In this document: piece by piece, positions 15,414 to 22,913 of the stretch
Numbering within the stretch: position 1 is the first letter of the stretch
Layout: each line of letters begins with the position of its first letter
NCBI GenBank assembly: GCA_944390185.1
Contig: CALXPA010000001.1
Location: forward strand, 1-57,912
From: an uncultured Alphaproteobacteria bacterium
GTDB taxonomy: Bacteria > Pseudomonadota > Alphaproteobacteria > Rs-D84
DNA length: 57,912 bases
Direction of reading: 5' to 3'
Notes under the pieces: generated by a model
What the model was told of the DNA's origin: nothing
The model's input: the letters and a program-made list of their open reading frames with translations, nothing else
Database searches by the model: none
Program-made: the position numbers and the translations under genes

Positions 15414-17582
15414 ATGTTATTTGGTTTATTTGACAAGGGTGAAAAAACACACTTGAACAATCCTGTCGCGGTAGAGGTACCGTACGGTGACGAAACATTG
15501 CGTCTGGAAACAGGGCGCATGGCGAAACAGGCAAATGGTGCCGTATTGGCAACCATGGGTGGAACGATGGTTTTGGCCACGGTATGCGCGGAAAAGACCG
15601 CTGTCGAAGGCCAGGATTTTTTCCCGCTGACTGTTGATTACCAGGAAAAATTCGCGTCCGCAGGTCGTATCCCGGGTTCGCGCGACAGACGTGAAGGCAA
15701 GGCATCAACCGCAGAAACATTGACTGCGCGTTTGATTGACAGACCAATTCGTCCATTGTTCCCAGATACATTCAAGAACAAGGTACAAATTGTGGTCCAG
15801 GTGTTTTCGTACGATAAAAAGAACCAGCCTGACATCTTGGCAATGATTGCGGCGTCGGCGGCGTTATCTTTGTCTGGCGTACCGTTCGCAGGCCCAATTG
15901 GTGCGGCGCGTGTCGGATATATGGACGGCAAATATTTGCTGAACCCGTCAAAGTCTGTGACCGAAGATTCGGAAATGGATCTGGTTGTTGCGGCGACCAA
16001 AGACGGTGTGTTGATGGTTGAATCTGAAATCGGCGAACTGGACGAGGCAACTGTTCTGGGGGCGGTAAAATTCGGGTTTGACGCGCAACAAGATGTTATT
16101 CGTGCTATTAACGAACTGACTGATGCCGCGGGCAAAGAACGCTGGGCGGTGCCTGAAAAATCGGCCGAATATGTCGCCATGGAACAAGACTTTGAATCTT
16201 TTGCGGGCGATATTGAATCCGCATTGCAAATCAAGGAAAAACTGGTTCGGTTGGATACACTGGCCCAGATTCATGCCGCGGCCAAGGCGCGCATCCCAGA
16301 ATTGTTCCCGGAAACAACCACGGCGATGTCTACGCTGGAATCGTTTGCGGACGAAATTGTTGAAAATATAACGGCGCGTATTATGCGTGGCAATATCTTG
16401 GCTGGGCGTCCACGTATTGATGGGCGTGATAACCAGACTGTACGTCCAATCGAAATTGAATTGGGGATTTTACCACGTGCACACGGTTCTGCGCTGTTCA
16501 CCCGCGGTGAAACCCAGGCGTTGGTTTCGTTGACGCTGGGGGGCGGTAAAGATGCGCTGCCGATTGAAAGTCTGGATGGCGAAGAAGAGCGTGATTTTAT
16601 ATTAAACTATAACTTCCCTGGTTATTCTGTTGGTGAATGCAAGGGGTTAAAGTCGCCCGGTCGTCGTGAAATTGGTCATGGCAATCTGGCGTGGCGTGCG
16701 TTGCATCCAATGATTCCATCACGCGAAAAGTTTGATTATGTTATTCGCGTTGTGTCGGATATTTTGGAATCAAATGGGTCATCGTCGATGGCGACAACAT
16801 GCGGCGCCACATTGGCAATGATGGACGGCGGTGTGCCGTTGACACGCCCTGTCGCGGGTATCGCCATGGGATTAATCAAAGAAGGTGATGATTACGCGAT
16901 TCTGACCGATATCTTGGGGGACGAAGATCACTTGGGTGATATGGACTTTAAGGTAACGGGTACAGATCATGGTATTACTGCGTTACAGATGGATATTAAA
17001 ATCACATCTATTACGTTTGAAATCATGGAACGTGCACTGGCCCAGGCAAAAGACGGCCGTATGCATATATTGGGCAAGATTGAACGGGCAATCAAGGCCC
17101 CGCGCAGTCATGTGTCTGAATATGCGCCCCAGATGTACACAATGAAAATCAATCCAGACAAGGTTCGTGATGTTATCGGCAAGGGCGGTTCGGTCATCCA
17201 GGCCCTGACCCGTGAAACAGATACTCAAATTGATCTGGAAGACGATGGAACTGTCAAAATTATGGCAACCAGCAAGGAAAACGCCGATGCGGCAATCGCA
17301 CGTATCAAAGACATCGTGGCGGAACCTGAAATTGGCGTCATCTATCCCGGCGTTGTATCTGGGGTCAAAGACTTTGGTTTGTTTGTAAAGATTTTGAATG
17401 GTTTCGAATCGATGGTTCATATTTCTGAAATCACCGGTGAAAGAATCGCAAAAATCGAAGACACCAAGATAAAAGAGGGCGATAAAGTCTTTGTCCGGTA
17501 CCTGGGCGCAGACAAACGTGGCAAGACACGTATGTCTATGGTCGGTATTGACCAAAAAACTGGTGCCGAAATCAAAAAATAA
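15414..17582 (+). CDS. pnp: Polyribonucleotide nucleotidyltransferase (PNPase)
   Basis: PNPase degrades RNA 3' to 5' by phosphorolysis and forms part of the degradosome. The 722-aa protein has the first RNase PH domain (ETGRMAKQANGAVLATMGGT), the helical insert, the second RNase PH domain (RGETQALVSLTLGGGKDA, DILGDEDHLGDMDFKVTGT), a KH domain (VIGKGGSVIQALTRET, about 565-590) and a C-terminal S1 domain (YPGVVSGVKDFGLFVKI). The start at 15414 fits the GGAG seven bases before it; ATGs at 15384 and 15402 have no SD. rpsO, usually upstream, is absent. Confidence 0.97.
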   Translation: MLFGLFDKGEKTHLNNPVAVEVPYGDETLRLETGRMAKQANGAVLATMGGTMVLATVCAEKTAVEGQDFFPLTVDYQEKFASAGRIPGSRDRREGKASTAETLTARLIDRPIRPLFPDTFKNKVQIVVQVFSYDKKNQPDILAMIAASAALSLSGVPFAGPIGAARVGYMDGKYLLNPSKSVTEDSEMDLVVAATKDGVLMVESEIGELDEATVLGAVKFGFDAQQDVIRAINELTDAAGKERWAVPEKSAEYVAMEQDFESFAGDIESALQIKEKLVRLDTLAQIHAAAKARIPELFPETTTAMSTLESFADEIVENITARIMRGNILAGRPRIDGRDNQTVRPIEIELGILPRAHGSALFTRGETQALVSLTLGGGKDALPIESLDGEEERDFILNYNFPGYSVGECKGLKSPGRREIGHGNLAWRALHPMIPSREKFDYVIRVVSDILESNGSSSMATTCGATLAMMDGGVPLTRPVAGIAMGLIKEGDDYAILTDILGDEDHLGDMDFKVTGTDHGITALQMDIKITSITFEIMERALAQAKDGRMHILGKIERAIKAPRSHVSEYAPQMYTMKINPDKVRDVIGKGGSVIQALTRETDTQIDLEDDGTVKIMATSKENADAAIARIKDIVAEPEIGVIYPGVVSGVKDFGLFVKILNGFESMVHISEITGERIAKIEDTKIKEGDKVFVRYLGADKRGKTRMSMVGIDQKTGAEIKK

Positions 17583-17636
17583 TGATATAATAATTGCGCC
17601 CCATGTGGGCGCAATTTAACTGTGGGGGATTGTCAA

Positions 17637-17936
17637 ATGGATATGGAAACACTGATGGCCCAGGCCAGTGCACTGCAAGACAAGGTTGCCGCGGCACAAA
17701 GCAAGCTGGCGGCGTCGCATGTCAAGGGTATCGCAGATGGTGGTGCATGCATTATCGATATGACGGGCAAATACGATTTGGTAAATATTACGATACGTCC
17801 GGACGTGCTGGCACGCGGTGCAGATGCGGTTGCGGCGCTGGTTGCGGCGGCGTACCTTGATGCCAAGGCCAAGGCAGACGAAATGATTGATACGGTCATG
17901 GGTGCTGCGACGGCGGGCATACCACTGCCGGAATAA
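17637..17936 (+). CDS. YbaB/EbfC nucleoid-associated protein
   Basis: Members of this family are small dimeric DNA-binding proteins. The 99-aa protein starts MDMETLMAQASALQDKVAAAQSKL, a coiled-coil helix, followed by a beta region (ACIIDMTGKYDLVNITIRPDVL) and a C-terminal helix (DAKAKADEMIDTVMG). The start at 17637 has GGGGG eight bases before it. In other bacteria ybaB lies between dnaX and recR. Here it follows pnp, and dnaX is 25 kb away next to a pilin gene. Confidence 0.88.
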   Translation: MDMETLMAQASALQDKVAAAQSKLAASHVKGIADGGACIIDMTGKYDLVNITIRPDVLARGADAVAALVAAAYLDAKAKADEMIDTVMGAATAGIPLPE

Positions 17937-17941
17937 AAGGC

Positions 17942-17970
17942 TGGACAACGGGGAAAAAATGATTTATATT
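17942..17970 (+). promoter_or_regulatory. Promoter of tRNA-Val(TAC)
   Basis: TGGACA, a 17-nt spacer, and TATATT, ending 14 nt before the tRNA. Confidence 0.7.
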
Positions 17971-17984
17971 TGGCGGGCCGTTTC

Positions 17985-18061
17985 GGATGTTTAGCTCAGT
18001 TGATTAGAGCATCTCGTTTACACCGAGAGGGTCGGGGGTTTGAGTCCCTCAACATCCACCA
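17985..18061 (+). tRNA. tRNA-Val(TAC)
   Basis: Complete: acceptor GGATGTT/AACATCC, discriminator A and encoded CCA, anticodon stem TCTCG/CGAGA, loop TTTACAC (anticodon TAC), and T-arm GGGGG TTTGAGT CCCTC. It is the intact member of the duplication described at 18043-18309. Confidence 0.96.
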
Positions 18062-18140
18062 AAAAATACAATCGCCCAACGGGCGATTTTATTTTTTGCA
18101 TGGGGATGTGGGACGAAAACCCCCGAAGTAAGGGGTTTGA
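18043..18140 (+). repeat. 98-bp tRNA-Val 3'-half/terminator repeat, copy 1
   Basis: Begins in the tRNA T-loop at AGTCCCTC, includes the tRNA 3' end, the terminator and a 43-nt tail, and ends with GGGGTTTGA, the same bases as the 5' half of the tRNA-Val T-arm. It is identical to 18212-18309. Confidence 0.95.
18070..18096 (+). terminator. Terminator of tRNA-Val
   Basis: AATCGCCC AAC GGGCGATT stem followed by T-rich sequence. Copies recur at 18239-18265 and, less complete, at 18423-18443. Confidence 0.9.
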
Positions 18141-18211
18141 ACCGTAGACGAGAGGCAGACGGCAGTATGCCGGTTCATGCGCAGCATGAACGAGTCAAGG
18201 TCGGCGAAGCC
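18141..18211. other. Palindrome-rich spacer 1 (Val locus)
   Basis: 71 nt between the two 98-bp repeats, with a perfect hairpin GTTCATGC GC AGCATGAAC-type palindrome around 18173-18191. No coding frame is convincing. Confidence 0.7.
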
Positions 18212-18309
18212 AGTCCCTCAACATCCACCAAAAAATACAATCGCCCAACGGGCGATTTTATTTTTTGCATGGGGATGTGGGACGAAAACCCCCGAAGTAA
18301 GGGGTTTGA
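18212..18309 (+). repeat. 98-bp tRNA-Val 3'-half/terminator repeat, copy 2
   Basis: Identical to 18043-18140 with a period of 169 bp. It starts at the T-loop position and has no 5' tRNA half of its own. Confidence 0.95.
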
Positions 18310-18445
18310 CAATGAGTCAGCGAGCATTTTGGTAAAATGCGAGCGCAGTACGCGTCAGCGCACGCGAACGAATGCCCCGCAGCCGGCGCGTGATGCGCCG
18401 TGCGAGGGAACCGTGCCATATAACCCCGCCCAACGGGCGATTTTA
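18310..18445. other. Palindrome-rich spacer 2 and third terminator copy (Val locus)
   Basis: About 110 nt with hairpins GCATTTTG/TAAAATGC and GGCGCGTGATGCGCC, followed by a third copy of the Val terminator core GCCCAACGGGCGATTTTATT. The tRNA 3' end is not present in this third copy. Confidence 0.65.
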
Positions 18446-18481
18446 TTCCAACAACAGTATAGGCATGTGCCTTGCTTTACA

Positions 18482-18570
18482 GGGGTTGTAGCTCAGAGGG
18501 TTTAGAGCGTCTGCCTGTCACGCAGAACCCGCGCAGATATGCGCGGTGGGAATTTACAGCCCCGTCAACC
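18482..18570 (+). tRNA. tRNA-Asp(GTC), interrupted or pseudogene
   Basis: The acceptor 5' strand GGGGTTG, D-arm GCTC...GAGC and anticodon arm TCTGC CTGTCAC GCAGA (anticodon GTC) are perfect. The expected variable loop and 5' half of the T-arm are replaced by about 33 nt holding a palindrome around CGCAGATATGCG, ending AATTTACAG. CCCCGTCAACC, the tRNA-Asp 3' half from the T-loop on, then resumes. The acceptor 3' strand lacks its last two pairs and CCA is absent. Confidence 0.7.
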
Positions 18571-18583
18571 AGGTCCTCAATTT

Positions 18584-18606
18584 CGCACCGCATGGTGCGT
18601 TTTTTA
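18584..18606 (+). terminator. Terminator after tRNA-Asp
   Basis: CGCACC GCAT GGTGCG followed by TTTTTT. Confidence 0.85.
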
Positions 18607-18611
18607 TGCTA

Positions 18612-18641
18612 TTGACAATCCCCAGGGCGCTGTGCGACAAT
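18612..18641 (+). promoter_or_regulatory. Possible promoter of the META lipoprotein gene
   Basis: Consensus TTGACA followed after 18 nt by GACAAT. The -10 box is weak. Confidence 0.5.
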
Positions 18642-18676
18642 GCCAGCGCAGAAACAATTAAAACAAAGGGGAAAAC

Positions 18677-19162
18677 ATGAATATCAAATCTTTTGCTGCA
18701 ATCGCAGGCGTATTGGCGTTGGCGGCATGTGGTGACAACACACCAAATCCAGAATTGCTAAAGGGTGCAAACTTTATCGCGTCGGGCGATGGCACTGATA
18801 TTACACTGTCGTTTGCGGCGGATGAAATGCGCGTAAATGGTCGTGTGGTTAATCTGTACAATGGTACGTACAGTGTCGATGGCGACAAGATTAAATTCAG
18901 CCCATTTGCATCAACTATGATGATGGGACCAATGGATGCGATGCAGACAGAACAAGACTATTTTCAATTCATGACAACGGTTGAAACATACGATTTGACA
19001 TCAGATGGTCGCCTGACCCTGGTCAATGCGGACGGTAAAGAAATTGTATTTCAACAGGTCGATGAACTGCCGGCGGACGATGCCGCTGTGACCCCGGATG
19101 ACGGTGTTCCTGCGGACGCGGTTGCGATTCCTGTTGCGGCGGAACCGGCCCAGGCAGAATAA
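18677..19162 (+). CDS. Lipoprotein with a META/HslJ-like domain
   Basis: This 161-aa protein has a lipoprotein signal with lipobox LAAC (Cys19). The mature part has NGTYSVDGDKIKFSPFAST, a methionine-rich MMMGPMDAMQ, a YFQFMTTVETY strand and RLTLVNADGKEIVFQQ, the order of a META domain as in HslJ, a heat-inducible outer membrane lipoprotein involved in novobiocin resistance in E. coli. The C-terminal 35 residues are Ala/Pro/Asp-rich and likely disordered. SD AAGGGG precedes the ATG. The function here is not known. Confidence 0.75.
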   Translation: MNIKSFAAIAGVLALAACGDNTPNPELLKGANFIASGDGTDITLSFAADEMRVNGRVVNLYNGTYSVDGDKIKFSPFASTMMMGPMDAMQTEQDYFQFMTTVETYDLTSDGRLTLVNADGKEIVFQQVDELPADDAAVTPDDGVPADAVAIPVAAEPAQAE

Positions 19163-19188
19163 AAAACATTGACTGGGGCAATATTAAC

Positions 19189-19217
19189 TTGACAAATCGA
19201 TATGCCCCAGTTATAAT
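19189..19217 (+). promoter_or_regulatory. Promoter of tRNA-Glu
   Basis: Full consensus TTGACA, a 17-nt spacer, TATAAT, 13 nt before the tRNA. It is the best promoter in the window. Confidence 0.9.
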
Positions 19218-19230
19218 TTGCCGGCAATTT

Positions 19231-19306
19231 GGCCCCATCGTCTAGAGGCCCAGGACACCGCCCTTTCAAGGCGAGAACACCAGTTCGAATCTGGTTGGGG
19301 CTGCCA
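19231..19306 (+). tRNA. tRNA-Glu(TTC)
   Basis: Complete: acceptor GGCCCCA/TGGGGCT, discriminator G and CCA, anticodon loop CTTTCAA (anticodon TTC), T-arm ACCAG TTCGAAT CTGGT. Its 3' half is duplicated 181 bp downstream. Confidence 0.96.
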
Positions 19307-19343
19307 AAATAAACAACGACCCTTGCGGTCGTTTTTTATTTTG
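19288..19343 (+). repeat. tRNA-Glu 3'-half/terminator repeat, copy 1
   Basis: Starts at AATCTGG in the T-loop and runs through the tRNA end and terminator. It matches 19469-19525 apart from one inserted base (AACGACC versus ACTCGACC). Confidence 0.9.
19316..19338 (+). terminator. Terminator of tRNA-Glu
   Basis: ACGACC CTTGC GGTCGT followed by TTTTT. A second copy is at 19498-19520. Confidence 0.9.
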
Positions 19344-19468
19344 CTGTCAGTTCCCCAGATTTGAACTGGTACAGTTCGTGCGCGAAGTTGGTAAAAACAC
19401 GCGAAGCGTGTTTGAACCTTACGAGCCGAAAGGGGCCCACCACGCAGATATGCGTGGTGGGAATTTAC
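19344..19468. other. Palindrome-rich spacer (Glu locus)
   Basis: 125 nt. The left part has CCAGATTTGAACTGG, nearly the reverse complement of the tRNA-Glu T-arm, then ACAGTTCG, matching the 5' part of that T-arm. Hairpins ACACGCGAAGCGTGT and CCCACCACGC/GCGTGGTGGG follow. The right end, CGCAGATATGCGTGGTGGGA then ATTTACA, is almost the same as the insert in tRNA-Asp. Confidence 0.7.
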
Positions 19469-19525
19469 AATCTGGTTGGGGCTGCCAAAATAAACACTCG
19501 ACCCTTGCGGTCGTTTTTTATTTTG
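19469..19525 (+). repeat. tRNA-Glu 3'-half/terminator repeat, copy 2
   Basis: Second copy of the tRNA-Glu sequence from the T-loop to the 3' end plus the terminator, with no 5' half. Confidence 0.9.
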
Positions 19526-19552
19526 ACTTTGTGGGGGTGGAATTGTTATGAT
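19523..19552 (+). promoter_or_regulatory. Promoter of the 488-aa lipoprotein gene
   Basis: TTGACT, an 18-nt spacer and TATGAT; the -35 starts in the tail of the second terminator copy. Confidence 0.6.
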
Positions 19553-19591
19553 TTCTGTATTGGGTTTAACTGACTGCGGTGGGGGATGGCG

Positions 19592-21058
19592 ATGAAAAAA
19601 TTTGCTTTTATTTCATGTGGATTAATATTGGCGGCGTGTGGCGGTGGCGGCACATCATCAGGCCCCAGTACGATGGCGACGGTACCATCCACCCCCCAGG
19701 GCCAGGTAATAAAATCCAACCAGGTTGTCACAGGTATGACGTCTTTTATTGATAACGGCGAAAAACGTACAGACTATGTTTTGAGCGCCCTGGGGCCGGA
19801 TTATTTTCCTGAAGATATGTGGAACGGCAGAACAATTGTCATTACGCGCGGTGCATCTGGGGACGCGATGGCGGCGCCGGGGGTGACCAGGGGGGTGACC
19901 ACGGGGGCCGGGGCGTGCCGTTCGGTAACTGAATGCAGCCAGATGGCATTTGATAATATGCTGGAACAATTGGCAGATAATAAAATTGATCCTGATACAG
20001 TAACAGATACAGACCAACTGCGCCAGGCTTTGGCCATGATCGGGTACAGCGATGCGCTGGATGCAGATTGGACGGATGTTCGCGCGTACATCGTGGACAA
20101 CCTGGAAAATTTATCTGATATGGCCACCAATGTTTATTCGCAATATCGGGACTTTAACCTGGGGGATGTCGCGTTCACGATGGCATCGGCGTCAAATGGG
20201 GACAGGGCTGGCGCCAAGGATTTGATTACGTTCGATGTCAAAGACAATGGCGAAATTGGGGGAATACATCTGTGGACGTACAGGTCAGATGATGGCACGC
20301 TGGTGCCTGTGCCGGGTGCTGATGTTGTGGCCACGCGTGTTAACCGGGATAATTTGTTTACTGTGTCCCAGACGCGGGAACAGGACGATGGCAGCGTTGT
20401 CAATGTTTCTGGCGCAGTGTCTGTTGACACGTATGGTCGCGATTTTGATTTGACATATTCGGATTTCGGATTGCTGACGGGCAATATTACTACAACTACG
20501 ACTGGGCCAGATGGGTCGGAAAACACCGTGGTCCAGAAACAGTATGAACCATTTGCGGGTGGTTATACGAACAAAGAAATCGCATATAACGACATTAAAA
20601 ACATAGAAACAGAGTATGTGTTTAATAACGGGCGGGCAATTGGTTCGGTCAAGGCCCGTGATGGTTCTGATGATTTGTCGTTGCGTGGTACGGCAAATCT
20701 GCGGTTTCACGTTGATGACACGGGGCCGACAGAAACACTGAATATGAAATTTAGTAATTGGTACAATGTCACAATCGTCAAAGATGCCGATAACGCAGAT
20801 ATTCAATTCTCGGCCAATGGTGCCCAGATAAAGGATGTTTATCGTTTTACCAGTGCAGACGCCAATGACGGCGAATTTAGTACGTCAGACTTTTTAAATG
20901 GCGATTATAACGGTACCATCGTTACGGACAACAATGCGCCATATGGCAAGCTGGATATAAAGTATTACGGCGATGATAATCGCCCGACCGAGGCCACTGG
21001 TGTCATGAAATACATAAACGAAGGCATAGAGGCGAATATTGCCTTTGGCGTGAAATAA
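19592..21058 (+). CDS. Large surface lipoprotein of unknown function
   Basis: This 488-aa protein has a lipoprotein signal (MKKFAFISCGLILAAC, lipobox LAAC then GGGG). Residues about 95-175 are helical and include a Cys pair (ACRSVTEC). The rest is strand-rich with alternating polar residues and Gly/Asp turns. The C-terminal 90 residues, ending TEATGVMKYINEGIEANIAFGVK, look like a small beta-barrel of the kind seen in TbpB/fHbp-type surface lipoproteins, but that resemblance is only in style. I do not recognise the family. The start at 19592 has GGGGGATGGCG before it. It stands alone between two promoters. Confidence 0.7.
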   Translation: MKKFAFISCGLILAACGGGGTSSGPSTMATVPSTPQGQVIKSNQVVTGMTSFIDNGEKRTDYVLSALGPDYFPEDMWNGRTIVITRGASGDAMAAPGVTRGVTTGAGACRSVTECSQMAFDNMLEQLADNKIDPDTVTDTDQLRQALAMIGYSDALDADWTDVRAYIVDNLENLSDMATNVYSQYRDFNLGDVAFTMASASNGDRAGAKDLITFDVKDNGEIGGIHLWTYRSDDGTLVPVPGADVVATRVNRDNLFTVSQTREQDDGSVVNVSGAVSVDTYGRDFDLTYSDFGLLTGNITTTTTGPDGSENTVVQKQYEPFAGGYTNKEIAYNDIKNIETEYVFNNGRAIGSVKARDGSDDLSLRGTANLRFHVDDTGPTETLNMKFSNWYNVTIVKDADNADIQFSANGAQIKDVYRFTSADANDGEFSTSDFLNGDYNGTIVTDNNAPYGKLDIKYYGDDNRPTEATGVMKYINEGIEANIAFGVK

Positions 21059-21082
21059 AAGTATGACCGGGTTAAAATACCT

Positions 21083-21111
21083 TTGTAGTCATGTTCTTTT
21101 TCGGGTATAAT
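21083..21111 (+). promoter_or_regulatory. Promoter of the OmpA-like lipoprotein gene
   Basis: TTGTAG, a 17-nt spacer, and TATAAT, 34 nt before the start codon. Confidence 0.7.
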
Positions 21112-21145
21112 ACACGGGTCTGAAATTTAACCAAGGGGGATTTTT

Positions 21146-21793
21146 ATGAAAAATTTAGTTGTTTTTGCCGCGTCTTTATCTGTGCTGGCGGCATGTACGA
21201 CGGTTAATCCGTATACGGGCCAGGCCCAAACATCCAAGGCCGTATGGGGTACCGCAATTGGTGCCGCAACAGGTGCGGCGACGGGCGCGTTGGTATCGGA
21301 TAACCATGGCACAGGCGCGTTAATTGGTGGTCTGGCGGGTGCCGCAATGGGTGGTGGCGTTGGGTATTACATGGATACGCAAGAGGCCGAATTACGTGCC
21401 GAGCTGGCGTCAACCGGGGTCAGTGTTATTCGCGATGGCGATAATATTCGTCTGGTTATGCCGGGCAATATCACATTCAAAACAGATTCTGCGGACATAA
21501 ACGCCGGATTTTATTCGACATTGAATTCTGTGGCCAAGGTTTTGAATAAATACGATAATTCGACAGTTATGGTCATGGGATTCACCGACAGCACGGGCAG
21601 TGCACAATACAACCAAACACTGGCCCAGAATCGTGCGAACGCGGTTGCTGCATATCTGCAGGGCCAGGGCGTTGCCGCCACGCGTTTTGAAATTTTGTCT
21701 ATGGGTTCGTCTAATCCAATTGCGGATAATTCAACTGCTGCCGGTCGCCAGCAAAACCGCCGTGTGGAAATTAAAATTATTCCAAACAAGTAA
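21146..21793 (+). CDS. OmpA-family lipoprotein with a glycine zipper (YiaD-like)
   Basis: The 215-aa protein has a lipoprotein signal (lipobox LAAC), a glycine-zipper segment (GTAIGAATGAATGALVSD and GALIGGLAGAAMGGGVGYYM, about residues 36-80) and a C-terminal OmpA peptidoglycan-binding domain (FKTDSADINAGF, VMGFTDSTGSAQYNQTLAQ, NRANAVAAYL, NRRVEIKI). This order is that of YiaD and related outer membrane lipoproteins that tie the outer membrane to the wall. SD AAGGGGGA. A bidirectional terminator follows. It is one of three OmpA-domain lipoproteins in the window. Confidence 0.92.
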   Translation: MKNLVVFAASLSVLAACTTVNPYTGQAQTSKAVWGTAIGAATGAATGALVSDNHGTGALIGGLAGAAMGGGVGYYMDTQEAELRAELASTGVSVIRDGDNIRLVMPGNITFKTDSADINAGFYSTLNSVAKVLNKYDNSTVMVMGFTDSTGSAQYNQTLAQNRANAVAAYLQGQGVAATRFEILSMGSSNPIADNSTAAGRQQNRRVEIKIIPNK

Positions 21794-21796
21794 AAT

Positions 21797-21825
21797 AAAA
21801 CCCGCATCGCGGGTTTTATTTTTTG
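21797..21825. terminator. Bidirectional terminator between the OmpA lipoprotein and rlmN
   Basis: AAAACCCGC ATC GCGGGTTTT with T/A runs on both sides. Confidence 0.9.
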
Positions 21826-22913
21826 TGTTTCAGACGCAATTGGCCACATGCACTGCCGATATCGTTTCCGCGTTCGCGCCGTATTCGTGTATGCACGCCG
21901 TTTTTAATTAAAATATCCTGGAATCGATGCACAGCATTGCCGGATGGCGATACAAAATCGCGTTCATCCACCGCGTTCCATGGAATCAAATTCACCATGC
22001 AATTCTGGCCGCGCAACAGTTCAGATAATTTTTCGGCATATTCCGGCGTACAGTTTAATAATTCTGGTTCGCCATTTTCGCCCCGCACCGCCAACAGTAT
22101 ATATTCAATCATCAGTTGTCGGTTATGCAGTCCTGAAAATTCAAACGCCGCGTCCAGCACATCTTGTAAATGGTATTTATTGTTAATCGGCATAATTTTG
22201 CTGCGCAGTTCATCTGTTGGTGCATGTAATGATATGGCCAGGTTGATTGGCCGTCCCCACCGGGTTAATTCGTGGATTCCGGGGACAATACCGCACGTTG
22301 AAACTGTAATTTTACGCCATCCGATACCCATGTCTGAATTTGCGCGTTCAATAAATCCGATAACATTTTCGACATTTTGCAGTGGTTCCCCCGTACCCAT
22401 AATAACGATATGCGACACATCGCCGTTATTGGCGTCGCCATTTGGCCGAATTGGTTTGTCAGACAGTTTGTCATTGCGTAATTCCCACTGGGCGACCAGA
22501 ATTTGCGCATAGATTTCATTTACGGTCAAATTGCGTTTTAGCCCCAGCAGTGTACTGGCACAGAATTTACATCCCATGGCACAGCCGGCCTGGGAACTGA
22601 CGCATACGCTGTTGCCGTAACTGGTTCGCATCAGAACGCATTCAATTTGTTCGCCGTCCCCCAGTTCTAATAAAAACTTGGTCGTTTGGCCGTCTGACGA
22701 TTCCAGTTCTTTCACCACCCGCAGTGGCAGTGTTTGTGCGTTTGCGTTTAAATCATCGCGCAGTTTTTCCGGCAGATTTTTCATTACCGAAAAATCCGGT
22801 GCCCCACGATTTAACCATTCACGAATCTGTTTTGCGCGAAATCGCGGCAATCCCATGTTTTCAACGAACTGGGCTAATTCTGCATCGGTCATATTAAACA
22901 GGATTTTTTTCAT
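21816..22913 (-). CDS. rlmN: 23S rRNA (adenine2503-C2)/tRNA A37 methyltransferase RlmN
   Basis: RlmN is a radical SAM enzyme that methylates A2503 of 23S rRNA and A37 of some tRNAs. The 365-aa protein has CVSSQAGCAMGCKFCAS with the CxxxCxxC cluster, MGTGEPLQN, the HAPTDELRSKIMPINNKY segment and GSACGQL near the end with the second reactive cysteine. The length is usual. Its start overlaps the upstream SurA-like gene by 4 nt. This position, after lptD and surA, is where pdxA-ksgA stand in many proteobacteria. Confidence 0.96.
   Translation of the reverse strand: MKKILFNMTDAELAQFVENMGLPRFRAKQIREWLNRGAPDFSVMKNLPEKLRDDLNANAQTLPLRVVKELESSDGQTTKFLLELGDGEQIECVLMRTSYGNSVCVSSQAGCAMGCKFCASTLLGLKRNLTVNEIYAQILVAQWELRNDKLSDKPIRPNGDANNGDVSHIVIMGTGEPLQNVENVIGFIERANSDMGIGWRKITVSTCGIVPGIHELTRWGRPINLAISLHAPTDELRSKIMPINNKYHLQDVLDAAFEFSGLHNRQLMIEYILLAVRGENGEPELLNCTPEYAEKLSELLRGQNCMVNLIPWNAVDERDFVSPSGNAVHRFQDILIKNGVHTRIRRERGNDIGSACGQLRLKHKK

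Noticed and set aside
18137..18505. A 122-aa open frame across the tRNA-Val/Asp region
   Set aside because: It runs through duplicated tRNA and terminator sequence and has no RBS or protein-like composition.
18482..18570. A group I intron or a spliced intron in tRNA-Asp
   Set aside because: The insert is only about 33 nt and the 5' half of the T-arm is missing, so removal would not restore a full tRNA.
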